Source of the DNA: an uncultured Butyricicoccus sp.
GTDB taxonomy: Bacteria; Bacillota; Clostridia; Oscillospirales; Butyricicoccaceae
Direction of reading: 5' to 3'
Assembly: GCA_944384655.1 (NCBI GenBank)
Contig: CALWUF010000033.1
Location: 1 to 64,000, forward strand
DNA: 64,000 nt
In this document: positions 9,261 through 18,684 of the stretch, piece after piece
Layout: each line of letters starts with the position of its first letter
Position numbering within the stretch: the first letter of the stretch is position 1
Notes under the pieces: model-generated
The model's database searches: none
The model's input: only the letters and a program-made list of their open reading frames with translations
Told to the model about the DNA's origin: nothing
Position numbers and translations under genes: made by a program

Positions 9261-10772
9261 TTAAAACTCCATAAACGCCATGCAATCGACATAGGACTCC
9301 ATGAATCTTGCGCTGGTAGACAGGGACAGTTCGATGGCATTTTGTGCGAGTTGTTCGGTCTGTTCGCGAAGGTTGCGGTTCATCAGCAGCATACTTGCGC
9401 CACCGAGCGCCCCGTTTCCGATGAAAGAAACCTTGTCGCGCAATCCCGCGGGGAACAGACCAATTTCAACGGCGGAATCGGGATTGATTGTATTGCCAAA
9501 TCCTCCTGCGATAACAAAACGGGAGACATCGTTGACGGACAGATCTTCGTGTTCGAGCAGTGTCATCAATCCGGCACAGATGGCTGATTTTGCCAGTTGG
9601 ATCTGACGCACATCCCGTTGGGTAATCACAACACCGCTATCACCGATTTCCCAAACGTCATCCGCTTCCCTGTCCGCGTTTTCCAGATAGCCGGAATCAT
9701 CAATGATTTGAGTTTTCAGCATAACGGACAGTGCGTCCAGAATGCCTGAACCGCAAATGCCGCAGGCGGATTTTTTTCCGACTGTTTCATATGTAACAAT
9801 ATCGTCTTTTTTTGTCACTGTGCGGATTGCCCCGGGGATGGCGGGCATGCCGCAGCTCAATCCAGCGCCTTCAAAGGCAGGTCCGGCCGCTGTTGCGCAG
9901 CACAACAGGTTTCCCTCCCGTGCCAGTGCCATTTCACCGTTTGTCCCGATGTCAGTCAGAAGCTGGATGTCGCCGCGCATCAGATCAGCAGCGAGCATGG
10001 CACAGGTGATATCTGCGCCGACATAAGCACCGACACAGCGCGGTATATAAACCGGTCCGCCTGCAAGTGTGCGTCGGCTGTAACAGCCGAAATAGGATTG
10101 CACATCGAACGGAACAACCGCAAGAGAAGCCGGGTCAAGTCCTTCATACAGATGAAGCATGGTAGAATTTCCTGTGACAACGGATTCTTCTATATAAGAA
10201 ATACCGGCTTCGTGTAGGCATTGCTGTGCCATCGCTTCGATTTGTCCCGCAATGAGGTCGGATAATACGTCAAGACCGACTGTTTTGCACGCTTCAATTC
10301 GTGAGATAACATCTGCGCCATAACCGCGCTGAGTATTTTCTGCAAGGCGTTCCGCCAACACAGCGCCGCTTTTGCGGTCTATCAGTTGTACGGCAACGGT
10401 TGTTGTGCCAATGTCAACGGCAAAGCCACAACCTGTCTCGGTTCGTTCAAAGGTCGGCAATTGATACCATGCAACAATTTTAGACGTGCCTTCGTCGTGC
10501 AGGGTCACTGTCGCATTGCCCTGTATGCGGCAGGCGCATGCCAGGCGGATACCTTGTGCAAGTGCCTGTGCGCCGAGCAGCCGCGCTTCACTCTGTCCGA
10601 CGGGTTCCACGGCGCCTTCGACATGGATGCGGCATTTGCCACAGGTGTGATTTCCGGCGCAGGGCAGCGAAAACGATGGAATATATTGTTGGAGCAGATC
10701 GCTCACAAGCTGTCCAGCTTGCGCTGGGACAGTGCGGCGGCGTCCTCCTGTACAAATGGTCAGTTCAAACAT
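9261..10772 (-). CDS. reductive activator of corrinoid protein (RACE/RamA-like, 2Fe-2S and ASKHA domains)
   Basis: 503 residues. The N-terminal plant-type ferredoxin domain has C38, C44 and C47, with C79 or C81 as the fourth ligand. A large ASKHA-type ATPase domain follows (VDIGTTTVAVQLID near 130). Such proteins use ATP and a low-potential electron to return inactive Co(II) corrinoid to Co(I). This completes the methyl-transfer set. ATG 10772 begins the ferredoxin domain and has AAGGAG upstream; a long upstream extension of the frame is ignored. Confidence 0.88.
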   Translation of the reverse strand: MFELTICTGGRRRTVPAQAGQLVSDLLQQYIPSFSLPCAGNHTCGKCRIHVEGAVEPVGQSEARLLGAQALAQGIRLACACRIQGNATVTLHDEGTSKIVAWYQLPTFERTETGCGFAVDIGTTTVAVQLIDRKSGAVLAERLAENTQRGYGADVISRIEACKTVGLDVLSDLIAGQIEAMAQQCLHEAGISYIEESVVTGNSTMLHLYEGLDPASLAVVPFDVQSYFGCYSRRTLAGGPVYIPRCVGAYVGADITCAMLAADLMRGDIQLLTDIGTNGEMALAREGNLLCCATAAGPAFEGAGLSCGMPAIPGAIRTVTKKDDIVTYETVGKKSACGICGSGILDALSVMLKTQIIDDSGYLENADREADDVWEIGDSGVVITQRDVRQIQLAKSAICAGLMTLLEHEDLSVNDVSRFVIAGGFGNTINPDSAVEIGLFPAGLRDKVSFIGNGALGGASMLLMNRNLREQTEQLAQNAIELSLSTSARFMESYVDCMAFMEF

Positions 10773-11013
10773 GTGGATTCTCCTTGTCATCGATGCTGAG
10801 GTTGGTGCTTGCCGATTCCGGCAAATCGATCGTAACGATGTGATTGATTGTATTATATCGTGCTTCCCTTCCGCCTGTATAGAACGATTGTCAATCAGTT
10901 TATGACAAAATTGACCGATTTTCAAACGATCTTGTCCAATGCGTGGAAAACGCTTGCAGCATATGAAACATGGAGGTATACTTGCGATAACGAAGAAAAT
11001 GGAGGAGAAATGG

Positions 11014-11778
11014 ATGAGGATTGCGTTGATCGGATGCATGGTTATGAATCGGGAAATCAGCAGGCTGGCAGCGGAGAGCAGCCATGTGATACGAGTGTGG
11101 TGGCTGCGGCAGGGGCTGCATGATACGCCGGATATTTTGCGCACGGAACTGCAAAAAATGATCGATTCTGTGGAACGTGAAAATGAAATACTGCGGGAAA
11201 ATCTGCGGTTTCATGCCATTGTACTGGCTTATGGATTGTGTTCCAACGGTGTGCTCGGATTGCGCAGCCGGACACTGCCGATTATTGTACCGCGTTGTGA
11301 CGACTGTATTTCGTTGTTCCTGGGTTCGGCAGAGCGGTATCGCAAGCTGTTTCACAGTATGCCGGGCGCATATTGGTATAACCGCGGCTGGATTGAACAG
11401 GCGTTTACCCCATCTGAGGAAAATTATCGCCTGCAACGCGCACAATATGTGGAGGAATATGGGGAAGAGAATGCGGATTACCTGATGGAATGTACGAATC
11501 ATTGGATGACAAATTATACCTATTGCGGCTATATCACTTGTCCGTATGGCGATTGTCCGGAACATGAAGTATATGCGCGGCAGGCAGCGGAGAATTTTGG
11601 CTGGAAATTCAAAAAGGTAGATGGGAGTATGGAATATTTTGATGCGCTGGTAAACGGTCCGTGGGATGATGTACGCTTTTTGACTTGCCCGCCGCACAGC
11701 CGAATAGAAGCGGATTATACCGATCGCAAATTCCGCAGTGTCCCCTGTGAAATCGATGATTGGGAGGGATATGCATGA
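11014..11778 (+). CDS. DUF1638-like protein
   Basis: 254 residues, resembling the DUF1638 family that I recall near corrinoid methyltransferases. It has conserved-looking cysteines (YGLCSNGV, VPRCDDC, TCPYGDCP). The function is unproven; a role in corrinoid or metal handling is a guess. ATG 11014 follows GGAGGAG. The stop overlaps the next ATG (ATGA at 11775-11778), so it is translationally coupled to moaC. It is divergent from the activator gene. Confidence 0.65.
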   Translation: MRIALIGCMVMNREISRLAAESSHVIRVWWLRQGLHDTPDILRTELQKMIDSVERENEILRENLRFHAIVLAYGLCSNGVLGLRSRTLPIIVPRCDDCISLFLGSAERYRKLFHSMPGAYWYNRGWIEQAFTPSEENYRLQRAQYVEEYGEENADYLMECTNHWMTNYTYCGYITCPYGDCPEHEVYARQAAENFGWKFKKVDGSMEYFDALVNGPWDDVRFLTCPPHSRIEADYTDRKFRSVPCEIDDWEGYA

Positions 11779-12263
11779 AATTGACACATATCAACGAACG
11801 CGGCGATGCGTATATGGTAGATGTTGGGCAAAAGGGGATCACACGGCGTGAAGCGCAGGCGCAGGCAATTGTAACCATGCAACCGGAAACCATGCGTATG
11901 ATTTTGTCCGATCAGACCAAAAAAGGAGATGTACTTGGCTGCGCACGCATCGCAGGGATTATGGCGGCAAAGCGCACAGCGGAACTGATCCCGATGTGCC
12001 ATTCCATTCCGATTGACAATGTTATGGTGGAGATTGAACCGCAAAATGACACACAACTGCGCATCGTCGTGACGGCGCGGTGCACCTGGAAGACGGGGAT
12101 TGAAATGGAAGCGCTTACAGCCGCTTCAACTGCCGCGCTCACGGTTTACGACATGTGTAAGGCGGTTGACCGGAGTATGCGCATAGACGGCATTTTGTTG
12201 CTCCGCAAGACCGGCGGAAAGTCAGGGGACTTCCGTCAGGAATCCGACGCGCCCATGAAATAG
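11775..12263 (+). CDS. moaC: cyclic pyranopterin monophosphate synthase MoaC
   Basis: 162 residues. MoaC forms cyclic pyranopterin monophosphate in molybdenum cofactor synthesis. Family signatures are visible: DVGQKGITRREA near the start, IPMCHSIPI around 75-83, and GIEMEALTAASTAALTVYDMCKA. No other moa or moe gene is in the window. The coupling to the DUF1638-like gene is unusual and may mean either convenience or an unknown partnership. Confidence 0.92.
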   Translation: MKLTHINERGDAYMVDVGQKGITRREAQAQAIVTMQPETMRMILSDQTKKGDVLGCARIAGIMAAKRTAELIPMCHSIPIDNVMVEIEPQNDTQLRIVVTARCTWKTGIEMEALTAASTAALTVYDMCKAVDRSMRIDGILLLRKTGGKSGDFRQESDAPMK

Positions 12264-12313
12264 AAATTGTTCGGGCGGTTTGCAGGTAAATGGAGGTTTT
12301 TGCTGGAAACTGT

Positions 12314-12342
12314 TTGCAATCTGTACCGCAATCATGTATGAT
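12314..12342 (+). promoter_or_regulatory. candidate pyrH promoter
   Basis: TTGCAA and TATGAT are separated by 17 bases, 74 bases before pyrH. Confidence 0.5.
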
Positions 12343-12415
12343 ATAAAATGAAAAACAATACAGGACTTTACTTTGCAGTCTGACCCAAACAAATTGCATA
12401 TGGAGGAGATAGTTT

Positions 12416-13132
12416 ATGGATACACCGAAGTATAAACGTGTTTTGATTAAAATCAGTGGCGAAGCGCTGGCCGGCGACAAAAAGTTCGGTTTGAATTTTG
12501 ATGTCATCGGACCGGTGTGTGATGTCATTCAGAAATGCGTTGAAATCGGTACACAGGTCGGCATTGTTGTCGGTGGCGGCAATTTCTGGCGCGGCGTCAA
12601 GGATGGCGGCGGAAAAATGGAGCGCTCCCGTGCAGACCATATGGGCATGCTGGCCACCACCATCAACTCGTTGGCGCTGGCAGACGCCCTGGAACAGCGT
12701 GGCGTCGATGTGCGCGTACAGACCGCGATTGAAATGCGCCAGATTGCAGAGCCATATATCCGCAGCAAGGCAACCCGTCATCTGGAAAAGGGGCGTGTTG
12801 TGATCTTTGGTTGCGGCACTGGCAACCCATATTTCTCCACGGATACAGCCGCAGCATTGCGCGCAGCGGAAATCAATGCCGATATCATCCTGCTGGCGAA
12901 GAACATCGACGGTGTATATGATTCCGATCCGGCAGTCAATCCGGCTGCAAAGAAATACGATCAGTTATCCTATATGGATGTGCTGAAGGAGCGCCTCGGC
13001 GTCATGGATACCACGGCAACCAGCCTGTCGATGGACAACAGCATCCCGGTTCTGGTATTCGCACTGAAAGATCCGGAGAATATTTATCGCGCTGTTTTGG
13101 GCGAGGATATTGGCACACTGGTAAAGGTGTAA
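12416..13132 (+). CDS. pyrH: UMP kinase
   Basis: 238 residues of the amino-acid-kinase fold; it phosphorylates UMP to UDP. KISGEAL near the N-terminus, VGGGNFWRG (about 46-54) and [16 protein letters not shown] are family signatures. GGAGGAG precedes the ATG. It is the first gene of the pyrH-frr-uppS-cdsA-dxr-rseP-ispG-polC block, an order typical of Firmicutes. Confidence 0.96.
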   Translation: MDTPKYKRVLIKISGEALAGDKKFGLNFDVIGPVCDVIQKCVEIGTQVGIVVGGGNFWRGVKDGGGKMERSRADHMGMLATTINSLALADALEQRGVDVRVQTAIEMRQIAEPYIRSKATRHLEKGRVVIFGCGTGNPYFSTDTAAALRAAEINADIILLAKNIDGVYDSDPAVNPAAKKYDQLSYMDVLKERLGVMDTTATSLSMDNSIPVLVFALKDPENIYRAVLGEDIGTLVKV

Positions 13133-13165
13133 CGTTATTTCAATCAGAGAGAGGAGTTTGACGAT

Positions 13166-13720
13166 ATGAAACCCGAAATGAAACCGTTTGAAAGCAAGAT
13201 GCAGAAGACATTGGATGTATTGGATTCCAACCTGGCAGGAATCCGCGCAGGCAGAGCCAATGCAGGCGTACTCAATAAGATCAGCGTAGATTATTATGGC
13301 GCATCCAGCCCGATTTCCCAGGTTGCTGCGATTTCTTCCCCGGATCCGCGCACGCTGACCATTCAGCCATGGGATGCATCGCTGCTGAAGGAAATCACCA
13401 AGGCGATTCAGACTTCTGATATCGGGATCAATCCGCAGAACGATGGCAAAGTCATTCGATTGACGTTCCCGCCGCTGACGGAGGAGCGCCGTAAAGAGCT
13501 TATCAAGCAGGTTGCCAAGGAGGGCGAGACGTCCAAGGTTGCGATCCGCAATATCCGCCGCGATGCGATGGATAAGTGGAAGGCAGCCAAAAAGAAGTCT
13601 GAAATGACGGAGGATGAGTTGAAGGATGCCGAGAAGGAGATGCAGAAGCTGACCGATAAATATATCAAGCAGATCGATACCACGACGGCAAAGAAGTCGG
13701 AAGAGTTGAAATCTGTCTGA
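13166..13720 (+). CDS. frr: ribosome recycling factor
   Basis: 184 residues, the standard length. The protein splits post-termination ribosomes together with EF-G. LAGIRAGRANAGVL, the DPRTLTIQPWD region and ERRKELIKQV are visible. GAGGAG precedes the ATG. A strong hairpin follows at 13738-13776. Confidence 0.96.
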   Translation: MKPEMKPFESKMQKTLDVLDSNLAGIRAGRANAGVLNKISVDYYGASSPISQVAAISSPDPRTLTIQPWDASLLKEITKAIQTSDIGINPQNDGKVIRLTFPPLTEERRKELIKQVAKEGETSKVAIRNIRRDAMDKWKAAKKKSEMTEDELKDAEKEMQKLTDKYIKQIDTTTAKKSEELKSV

Positions 13721-13737
13721 CGGGCATTGAGTACACG

Positions 13738-13776
13738 TTCGGACATATGGGCGGCTGAGGACAAGCCGCCCATGTC
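13738..13776 (+). other. hairpin between frr and uppS
   Basis: A GC-rich inverted repeat (TGGGCGGCT pairing with AGCCGCCCA, extended by GACAT/ATGTC) has no T-run. It could be an RNA-stability or processing element. Terminator function is doubtful because the downstream genes appear to belong to the same block. Confidence 0.5.
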
Positions 13777-13827
13777 GCGTATTCAGCGGATTGACGCCCA
13801 AAAAGGAAAGGTCGGTGTTATAGTACT

Positions 13828-14577
13828 GTGGCGTTGTTCAATATACTGAAAAAAGGTGCGAAGCAACCGGAGGAACGTCCAGTTCCGCAGCACATTGCTG
13901 TGATTATGGATGGCAACGGTCGGTGGGCGAAAAAGCGTGGATTGCCGCGTACGGCGGGGCATAAGGTTGGTGCAGAGACGTTCCGCACCATTGCGACCTA
14001 TTGTAAGGATATTGGCGTCAAATATTTTACCGTGTATGCGTTTTCCACGGAAAATTGGAAGCGTCCGGCGGAGGAAGTGGAAACGCTGATGAATCTGTTC
14101 CGCCGTTATCTCAGAGAAGCGATTGATACGATGGCAGAAAAAAACGTTGCGGTACAGGTGTTGGGAGATCTGTCCGTGCTGCCGGAGGATATCCGCGCAC
14201 TCATTGATGCGTGCAACACAGCGGCAGCTGAACTGGAGCATCCGGCGATTGCGAGCTTGTGCATCAATTATGGCGGTCGTGATGAGATCAAAAATGCTGT
14301 GCGGGCAATTGCAAAGCGTGTGCAGAAAGGCGAACTTGTGCCGGAGGACATCACAGAAGATACGGTTTCTGAAAATATGTACACAGCACATATGCCCGAT
14401 CCGGATCTGATTATCCGTCCGAGCGGTGAAATCCGTATTTCCAATTTCCTGTTGTGGCAGGCGGCATATGCGGAATTTTATTTCACTGACGTTTTGTGGC
14501 CGGATTTCAAGCCGGAACACCTGGAACAGGCGATTGAAAGCTATAATGGAAGACAGAGACGGTTCGGAGGGGTTTAA
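13828..14577 (+). CDS. uppS: isoprenyl transferase (undecaprenyl diphosphate synthase)
   Basis: 249 residues; it makes the C55 carrier lipid precursor for cell wall synthesis. AVIMDGNGRWA (about 26-36), FSTENWKRP and RPSGEIRISNFLLWQ are family signatures. The start is a GTG with a poorly placed Shine-Dalgarno site, so the exact N-terminus is uncertain by a few residues. It overlaps nothing and is followed six bases later by cdsA. Confidence 0.94.
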   Translation: MALFNILKKGAKQPEERPVPQHIAVIMDGNGRWAKKRGLPRTAGHKVGAETFRTIATYCKDIGVKYFTVYAFSTENWKRPAEEVETLMNLFRRYLREAIDTMAEKNVAVQVLGDLSVLPEDIRALIDACNTAAAELEHPAIASLCINYGGRDEIKNAVRAIAKRVQKGELVPEDITEDTVSENMYTAHMPDPDLIIRPSGEIRISNFLLWQAAYAEFYFTDVLWPDFKPEHLEQAIESYNGRQRRFGGV

Positions 14578-14582
14578 AAGAT

Positions 14583-15407
14583 ATGAAAACTCGAGTCCTA
14601 TTTGGCGTGGGCGGTGCGATCGTTGTTGTTGTCGTGCTGTTTTTCTGCCCGCCCATTGTCGCACAATTGTGTATGATGGCATTGTCTGTGATCGCAGCGC
14701 AGGAATTTACGGCAGCGGTTGCAGGCAAGGGCAGGCGGAATCTGCAAATTGTGGCGATGCTGTTGGCGCTTGGCACATCCATGGCGAGTGCGCGAAATAG
14801 TTATACGGAATACTGGCTGCGCGCCATGCTGCTGATCGGTGTAATTGTATTGTTTGCCATGTTGCTGCGCTGTCACAAAAAGATCGGATTTACTGAAATT
14901 GCAGGCGCGTATTTTGGCGGTATTATCATTCCATATATGTTGATGAGCCTGATTCGCATGTTCACAATGACTGAGGCGAATGGCAAAGTATATATTCTCA
15001 TCCCATTGCTGGCGGCATGGGGATCGGATACCTTTGCGTTGTTTGCAGGCATGGCATTCGGCAGACATAAGCTCGCACCAGTCATCTCTCCGAAGAAGAC
15101 CATTGAAGGTTCAATCGGCGGTGTCGCGGGCGCTGTGGCGCTCATGGTTGTGTACGGTATTGTGGCCAATTTGCTGGCGGATGCAGGGATGTCCTTTGCG
15201 TTGTGTATTGCCATCGGTCTGTTCGGCGCAGTGCTCGGTCAGATGGGTGATCTGTCATTTTCCATTGTCAAGCGCAAGGTTGGCATCAAGGATTATGGCA
15301 AAATCTTTCCGGGACATGGCGGCGTGCTCGACCGCTTTGACAGCGTGATCTTTGTTGCACCGGCAGTCGAGTTGCTGTTGCATTTGTTTACGACTTTGGG
15401 GATATAA
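14583..15407 (+). CDS. cdsA: phosphatidate cytidylyltransferase
   Basis: 274 residues, membrane protein with many hydrophobic segments. It makes CDP-diacylglycerol for phospholipid synthesis. The C-terminal CDP-alcohol signature is present: SPKKTIEGSIGG, then GDLSFSIVKRKVGIKDYGK and PGHGGVLDRFDS. The ATG follows the uppS stop by a few bases. Confidence 0.94.
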   Translation: MKTRVLFGVGGAIVVVVVLFFCPPIVAQLCMMALSVIAAQEFTAAVAGKGRRNLQIVAMLLALGTSMASARNSYTEYWLRAMLLIGVIVLFAMLLRCHKKIGFTEIAGAYFGGIIIPYMLMSLIRMFTMTEANGKVYILIPLLAAWGSDTFALFAGMAFGRHKLAPVISPKKTIEGSIGGVAGAVALMVVYGIVANLLADAGMSFALCIAIGLFGAVLGQMGDLSFSIVKRKVGIKDYGKIFPGHGGVLDRFDSVIFVAPAVELLLHLFTTLGI

Positions 15408-15409
15408 TC

Positions 15410-16552
15410 ATGAAGAACATTGTTATTCTTGGTTCCACTGGTTCGATTGGCACGCAGACGGTCGATATTCTCGATTCCATCGATGCGCGTGTGTGCGCCA
15501 TTTCGGTGAATACCAATATTGCGCGTGCAGAGGAACAGGCGCGCTTGCTGCGCCCGTCGCTGGTTGCAGTGTATGATGCAGGCAAAGCCGCAGAGTTGGC
15601 GCAAAAACTGGCGGATACAGATATCCGTGTCGTGTCCGGCAGGGAGGGGCTGATTGAGGCTGCGACACTGCCGGAAGTGGATGTTGTTGTCACCGCTGTT
15701 GTGGGTATGGTCGGTCTGTTGCCGACGCTCGCTGCGATTGATGCGGGCAAGGATATTGCGCTTGCAAATAAGGAGACGCTGGTTTGCGCCGGACAGATTG
15801 TCATGCAGCGCGCGCGGGAAAAAGGCGTTGCCATTTTACCGGTTGATTCGGAGCACTCGGCAATTTTTCAGTGTTTGCAGGGTGCCGCGGGCAATCGCCT
15901 CCGTCGTATTTTGCTGACGGCGTCGGGCGGTCCATTCTTTGGCATGAGTGCGCAGCAGTTGCGCTATGTTACCAAGGCGCAGGCATTGCGTCATCCGAAC
16001 TGGAACATGGGTGCAAAAATTACCATTGATTCGGCAAGTATGATGAACAAAGGTCTTGAATTGATCGAAGCCATGTGGCTATACGACGTCGAGCCCGATG
16101 ACATTGACATTGTCGTGCACCGGGAAAGCATCGTGCACTCGGCGGTGGAATTTGAAGACGGTTCTGTCATCGCACAGATGGGCAATCCGGATATGCGTTT
16201 GCCGATTCAGTATGCATTGACCTACCCGCAGCGCATGCCTTGTAAAGTGCCGCCGCTCGACCTGCCGCGCCGGCACAATTTGACATTTTTTGCGCCGGAT
16301 GAAGAGGCATTCCCAGCCATTGGGCTGGCGCGCCGTGCAGCGACAGCCCGTGGCAATTTGGGTGCAGTCATGAATGGTGCAAATGAAGCTGCGGTTGATC
16401 TGTTTTTGCAGGATCGAATTCCATTTTATCGCATTCCTGAGTTGGTGCGTGGGGCGATGGATGCGGTGGAATATCTGCCGGAGATCACGGTGGATGATGT
16501 ACTTGAAAGTGACCGCGCAGCGCGTGAGATCGTTTATTCCCACGCAGAGTAA
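15410..16552 (+). CDS. dxr: 1-deoxy-D-xylulose-5-phosphate reductoisomerase
   Basis: 380 residues; NADPH-dependent second step of the MEP isoprenoid pathway. GSTGSIGTQTVDIL at the N-terminus binds the cofactor. ANKETLVCAG, PVDSEHSAIFQ and SASMMNKGLELIEA carry the metal- and substrate-binding residues. It starts two bases after the cdsA stop. With uppS and ispG it forms an isoprenoid-rich block. Confidence 0.96.
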   Translation: MKNIVILGSTGSIGTQTVDILDSIDARVCAISVNTNIARAEEQARLLRPSLVAVYDAGKAAELAQKLADTDIRVVSGREGLIEAATLPEVDVVVTAVVGMVGLLPTLAAIDAGKDIALANKETLVCAGQIVMQRAREKGVAILPVDSEHSAIFQCLQGAAGNRLRRILLTASGGPFFGMSAQQLRYVTKAQALRHPNWNMGAKITIDSASMMNKGLELIEAMWLYDVEPDDIDIVVHRESIVHSAVEFEDGSVIAQMGNPDMRLPIQYALTYPQRMPCKVPPLDLPRRHNLTFFAPDEEAFPAIGLARRAATARGNLGAVMNGANEAAVDLFLQDRIPFYRIPELVRGAMDAVEYLPEITVDDVLESDRAAREIVYSHAE

Positions 16553-16566
16553 TAAGAGGTGTTTTT

Positions 16567-17589
16567 TTGACCATAGCAACTGTAATTCTGGCCATTCTTG
16601 CGTTTGGATTTCTCATCATTGTGCATGAATTCGGTCATTTCATGGCAGCAAAGGCAGCCGGTGTACGCGTTTTGGAATTTTGGGTGGGCATGGGTCCTGC
16701 GATCCTGCACCATACATTCGGTGAGACGGAGTTCAAATTGTGTGTGTTGCCATTTGGCGGCGCTTGCGTCATGGATGGAGAGGACTCAGAAGATGAATCG
16801 CCAGGGACATTGTCTGGTGCATCCATCGGCTGGCGTGCACTCATTCTTGCCGCCGGTGCATTGATGAATTTTCTCATTGGCTTTCTCATCGTCCTGGTGT
16901 TGATGCTGCCGCAGAAACAGGCGGCAATTCCTGTGATTGAATCGTTTGCAGACGGCTTCCCGTCGCAGGGTGAGACCATGTTGATGGAAGGCGACCGTAT
17001 TGTCAGCATTGACGGATTCCGTATTCTGCTCTCTTCCGATATTTCAACCGGATTGAGCCGTGGAGACGATACAAACTATGAAATTGTCGTGGAGCGCAAT
17101 GGCGAAACGTTGACATTGACAGATGTGCCATTGGAACCGGCAGAATACGACGACGGTTGGCGATATGGTTTGAATTTTGAAGTGACAGAACTGGGATTTG
17201 TCGATAAGGTACAACAGGCGCTCTATAAATCGATCGATTTTGCGCGGCTGGTATGGATTAGCTTGGGAGATCTCGTCACCGGCAAGGTCGGTATGGATCA
17301 GATGTCCGGTCCGGTTGGCGTGACGGATGTGCTTGCACAGACTGCACAGAGCAGTATGCAGAGTTTTTTCCTGCTGGTTGCGTTTATTTCCATCAACCTC
17401 GGCGTCATGAACCTGTTGCCCATCCCAGCGTTGGACGGCGGTCGGCTGTTGTTTGTGCTCATTGAACTGATTGCACGGCGTCCGGTTCCGCGCAAATATG
17501 AAGGCTATATTCATTTGGGTGGATTTGCTGTTCTCATGCTGTTTATGTTGTATGTCACTTGTCAGGATATCCTGCGCATGGTGGGCTGA
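16567..17589 (+). CDS. rseP: RIP (site-2) membrane metalloprotease RseP/RasP
   Basis: 340 residues. The zinc motif HEFGH is at residues 20-24 in the first membrane helix. A PDZ-like domain lies near 110-200, and the third zinc ligand is in PALDGGRLL near 290. It cleaves membrane-anchored regulatory proteins or remnants of signal peptides. The start is TTG at 16567 preceded by AAGAGGTG. Its place after dxr is conserved in Firmicutes. Confidence 0.94.
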   Translation: MTIATVILAILAFGFLIIVHEFGHFMAAKAAGVRVLEFWVGMGPAILHHTFGETEFKLCVLPFGGACVMDGEDSEDESPGTLSGASIGWRALILAAGALMNFLIGFLIVLVLMLPQKQAAIPVIESFADGFPSQGETMLMEGDRIVSIDGFRILLSSDISTGLSRGDDTNYEIVVERNGETLTLTDVPLEPAEYDDGWRYGLNFEVTELGFVDKVQQALYKSIDFARLVWISLGDLVTGKVGMDQMSGPVGVTDVLAQTAQSSMQSFFLLVAFISINLGVMNLLPIPALDGGRLLFVLIELIARRPVPRKYEGYIHLGGFAVLMLFMLYVTCQDILRMVG

Positions 17590-17625
17590 ATGGCGTGAAA
17601 ACAGGTAAAAACAAGGAGACAGCAT

Positions 17626-18681
17626 ATGAATACAAAACAGATTCTGGTGGGAAATGTTCCAATTGGCGGCGGGGCGCCCATTGCTGTGCAGTCGATGACG
17701 AACACGGATACGCGTGACGCAGCGGCGACGCTGGCGCAGATTGAACGTCTGGCGTCAGCGGGCTGTCATATCGTCCGCTGTACCGTGCCGGATCAGGAAG
17801 CGGCGCAAGCGATGAAAATCATCTGTGCAAAATCACCCATCCCGGTGGTGGCGGACATCCATTTTGATTATCGGCTTGCATTGGCGTCTGTTGAAGCGGG
17901 CGTGAGCGCCATCCGCATCAATCCGGGCAATATCGGCGCGGATGAACGTGTGAAGGCGGTCGCGGAGGCGTGCAAGGCAAAGCATATTCCCATCCGCATT
18001 GGCGTCAATTCCGGCTCGATTGAAAAGGAGATTTTGAAAAAATATGGCTCGCCGACGCCGGAGGCGATGGTGGAGAGCGCTTTGTATCATATTTCATTGC
18101 TCAATCGATATGGTTTTGATGACATTTGTATTTCCCTCAAGTCGTCCAGCGTGCCGATTACCATGCGTGCATATCAATTGATGCACGAACAAACCAATTA
18201 TCCCCTCCATCTCGGCGTGACTGAGGCCGGGACAGAATATATGGGCACGATCAAGTCGGCAGCAGGCATTGGCGGTCTGCTTGCACTCGGTATCGGCGAT
18301 ACCATCCGCGTTTCATTGACGGCCGATCCGGTACATGAAATTACGGCGGCTTATGCGATTTTAAAGGCGGTTGGTTTGAATGATTCAGGCGTAAATATTG
18401 TCTCATGTCCGACCTGTGGGCGGACAAAAATCAATCTGATTGAAATCGCAAATGAAGTGGAACAGCGTGTAGCAGGGCTGGATGCAAAGTTGAACGTTGC
18501 TGTCATGGGCTGTGCGGTCAACGGACCGGGCGAAGCACGCGAAGCGGATATCGGCATCGCGGGTGGCGACGGCGAAGGTTTGATTTTCAGAAAAGGTCAG
18601 ATTTTGCGCAAAGTGCCGCAGGAACAACTGGTAGATGAACTGATGAAGGAAATTCATGCGATGATAAAGGAGCGCAGATAA
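17626..18681 (+). CDS. ispG: 4-hydroxy-3-methylbut-2-enyl-diphosphate synthase
   Basis: 351 residues; the iron-sulfur enzyme of the MEP pathway. QSMTNTDTRD near the start, RINPGNIG, and the C-terminal cluster ligands CPTCGR and VMGCAVNGPGEA are present. AAGGAG precedes the ATG. polC starts three bases after its stop. Confidence 0.96.
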   Translation: MNTKQILVGNVPIGGGAPIAVQSMTNTDTRDAAATLAQIERLASAGCHIVRCTVPDQEAAQAMKIICAKSPIPVVADIHFDYRLALASVEAGVSAIRINPGNIGADERVKAVAEACKAKHIPIRIGVNSGSIEKEILKKYGSPTPEAMVESALYHISLLNRYGFDDICISLKSSSVPITMRAYQLMHEQTNYPLHLGVTEAGTEYMGTIKSAAGIGGLLALGIGDTIRVSLTADPVHEITAAYAILKAVGLNDSGVNIVSCPTCGRTKINLIEIANEVEQRVAGLDAKLNVAVMGCAVNGPGEAREADIGIAGGDGEGLIFRKGQILRKVPQEQLVDELMKEIHAMIKERR

Positions 18682-18684
18682 CCC

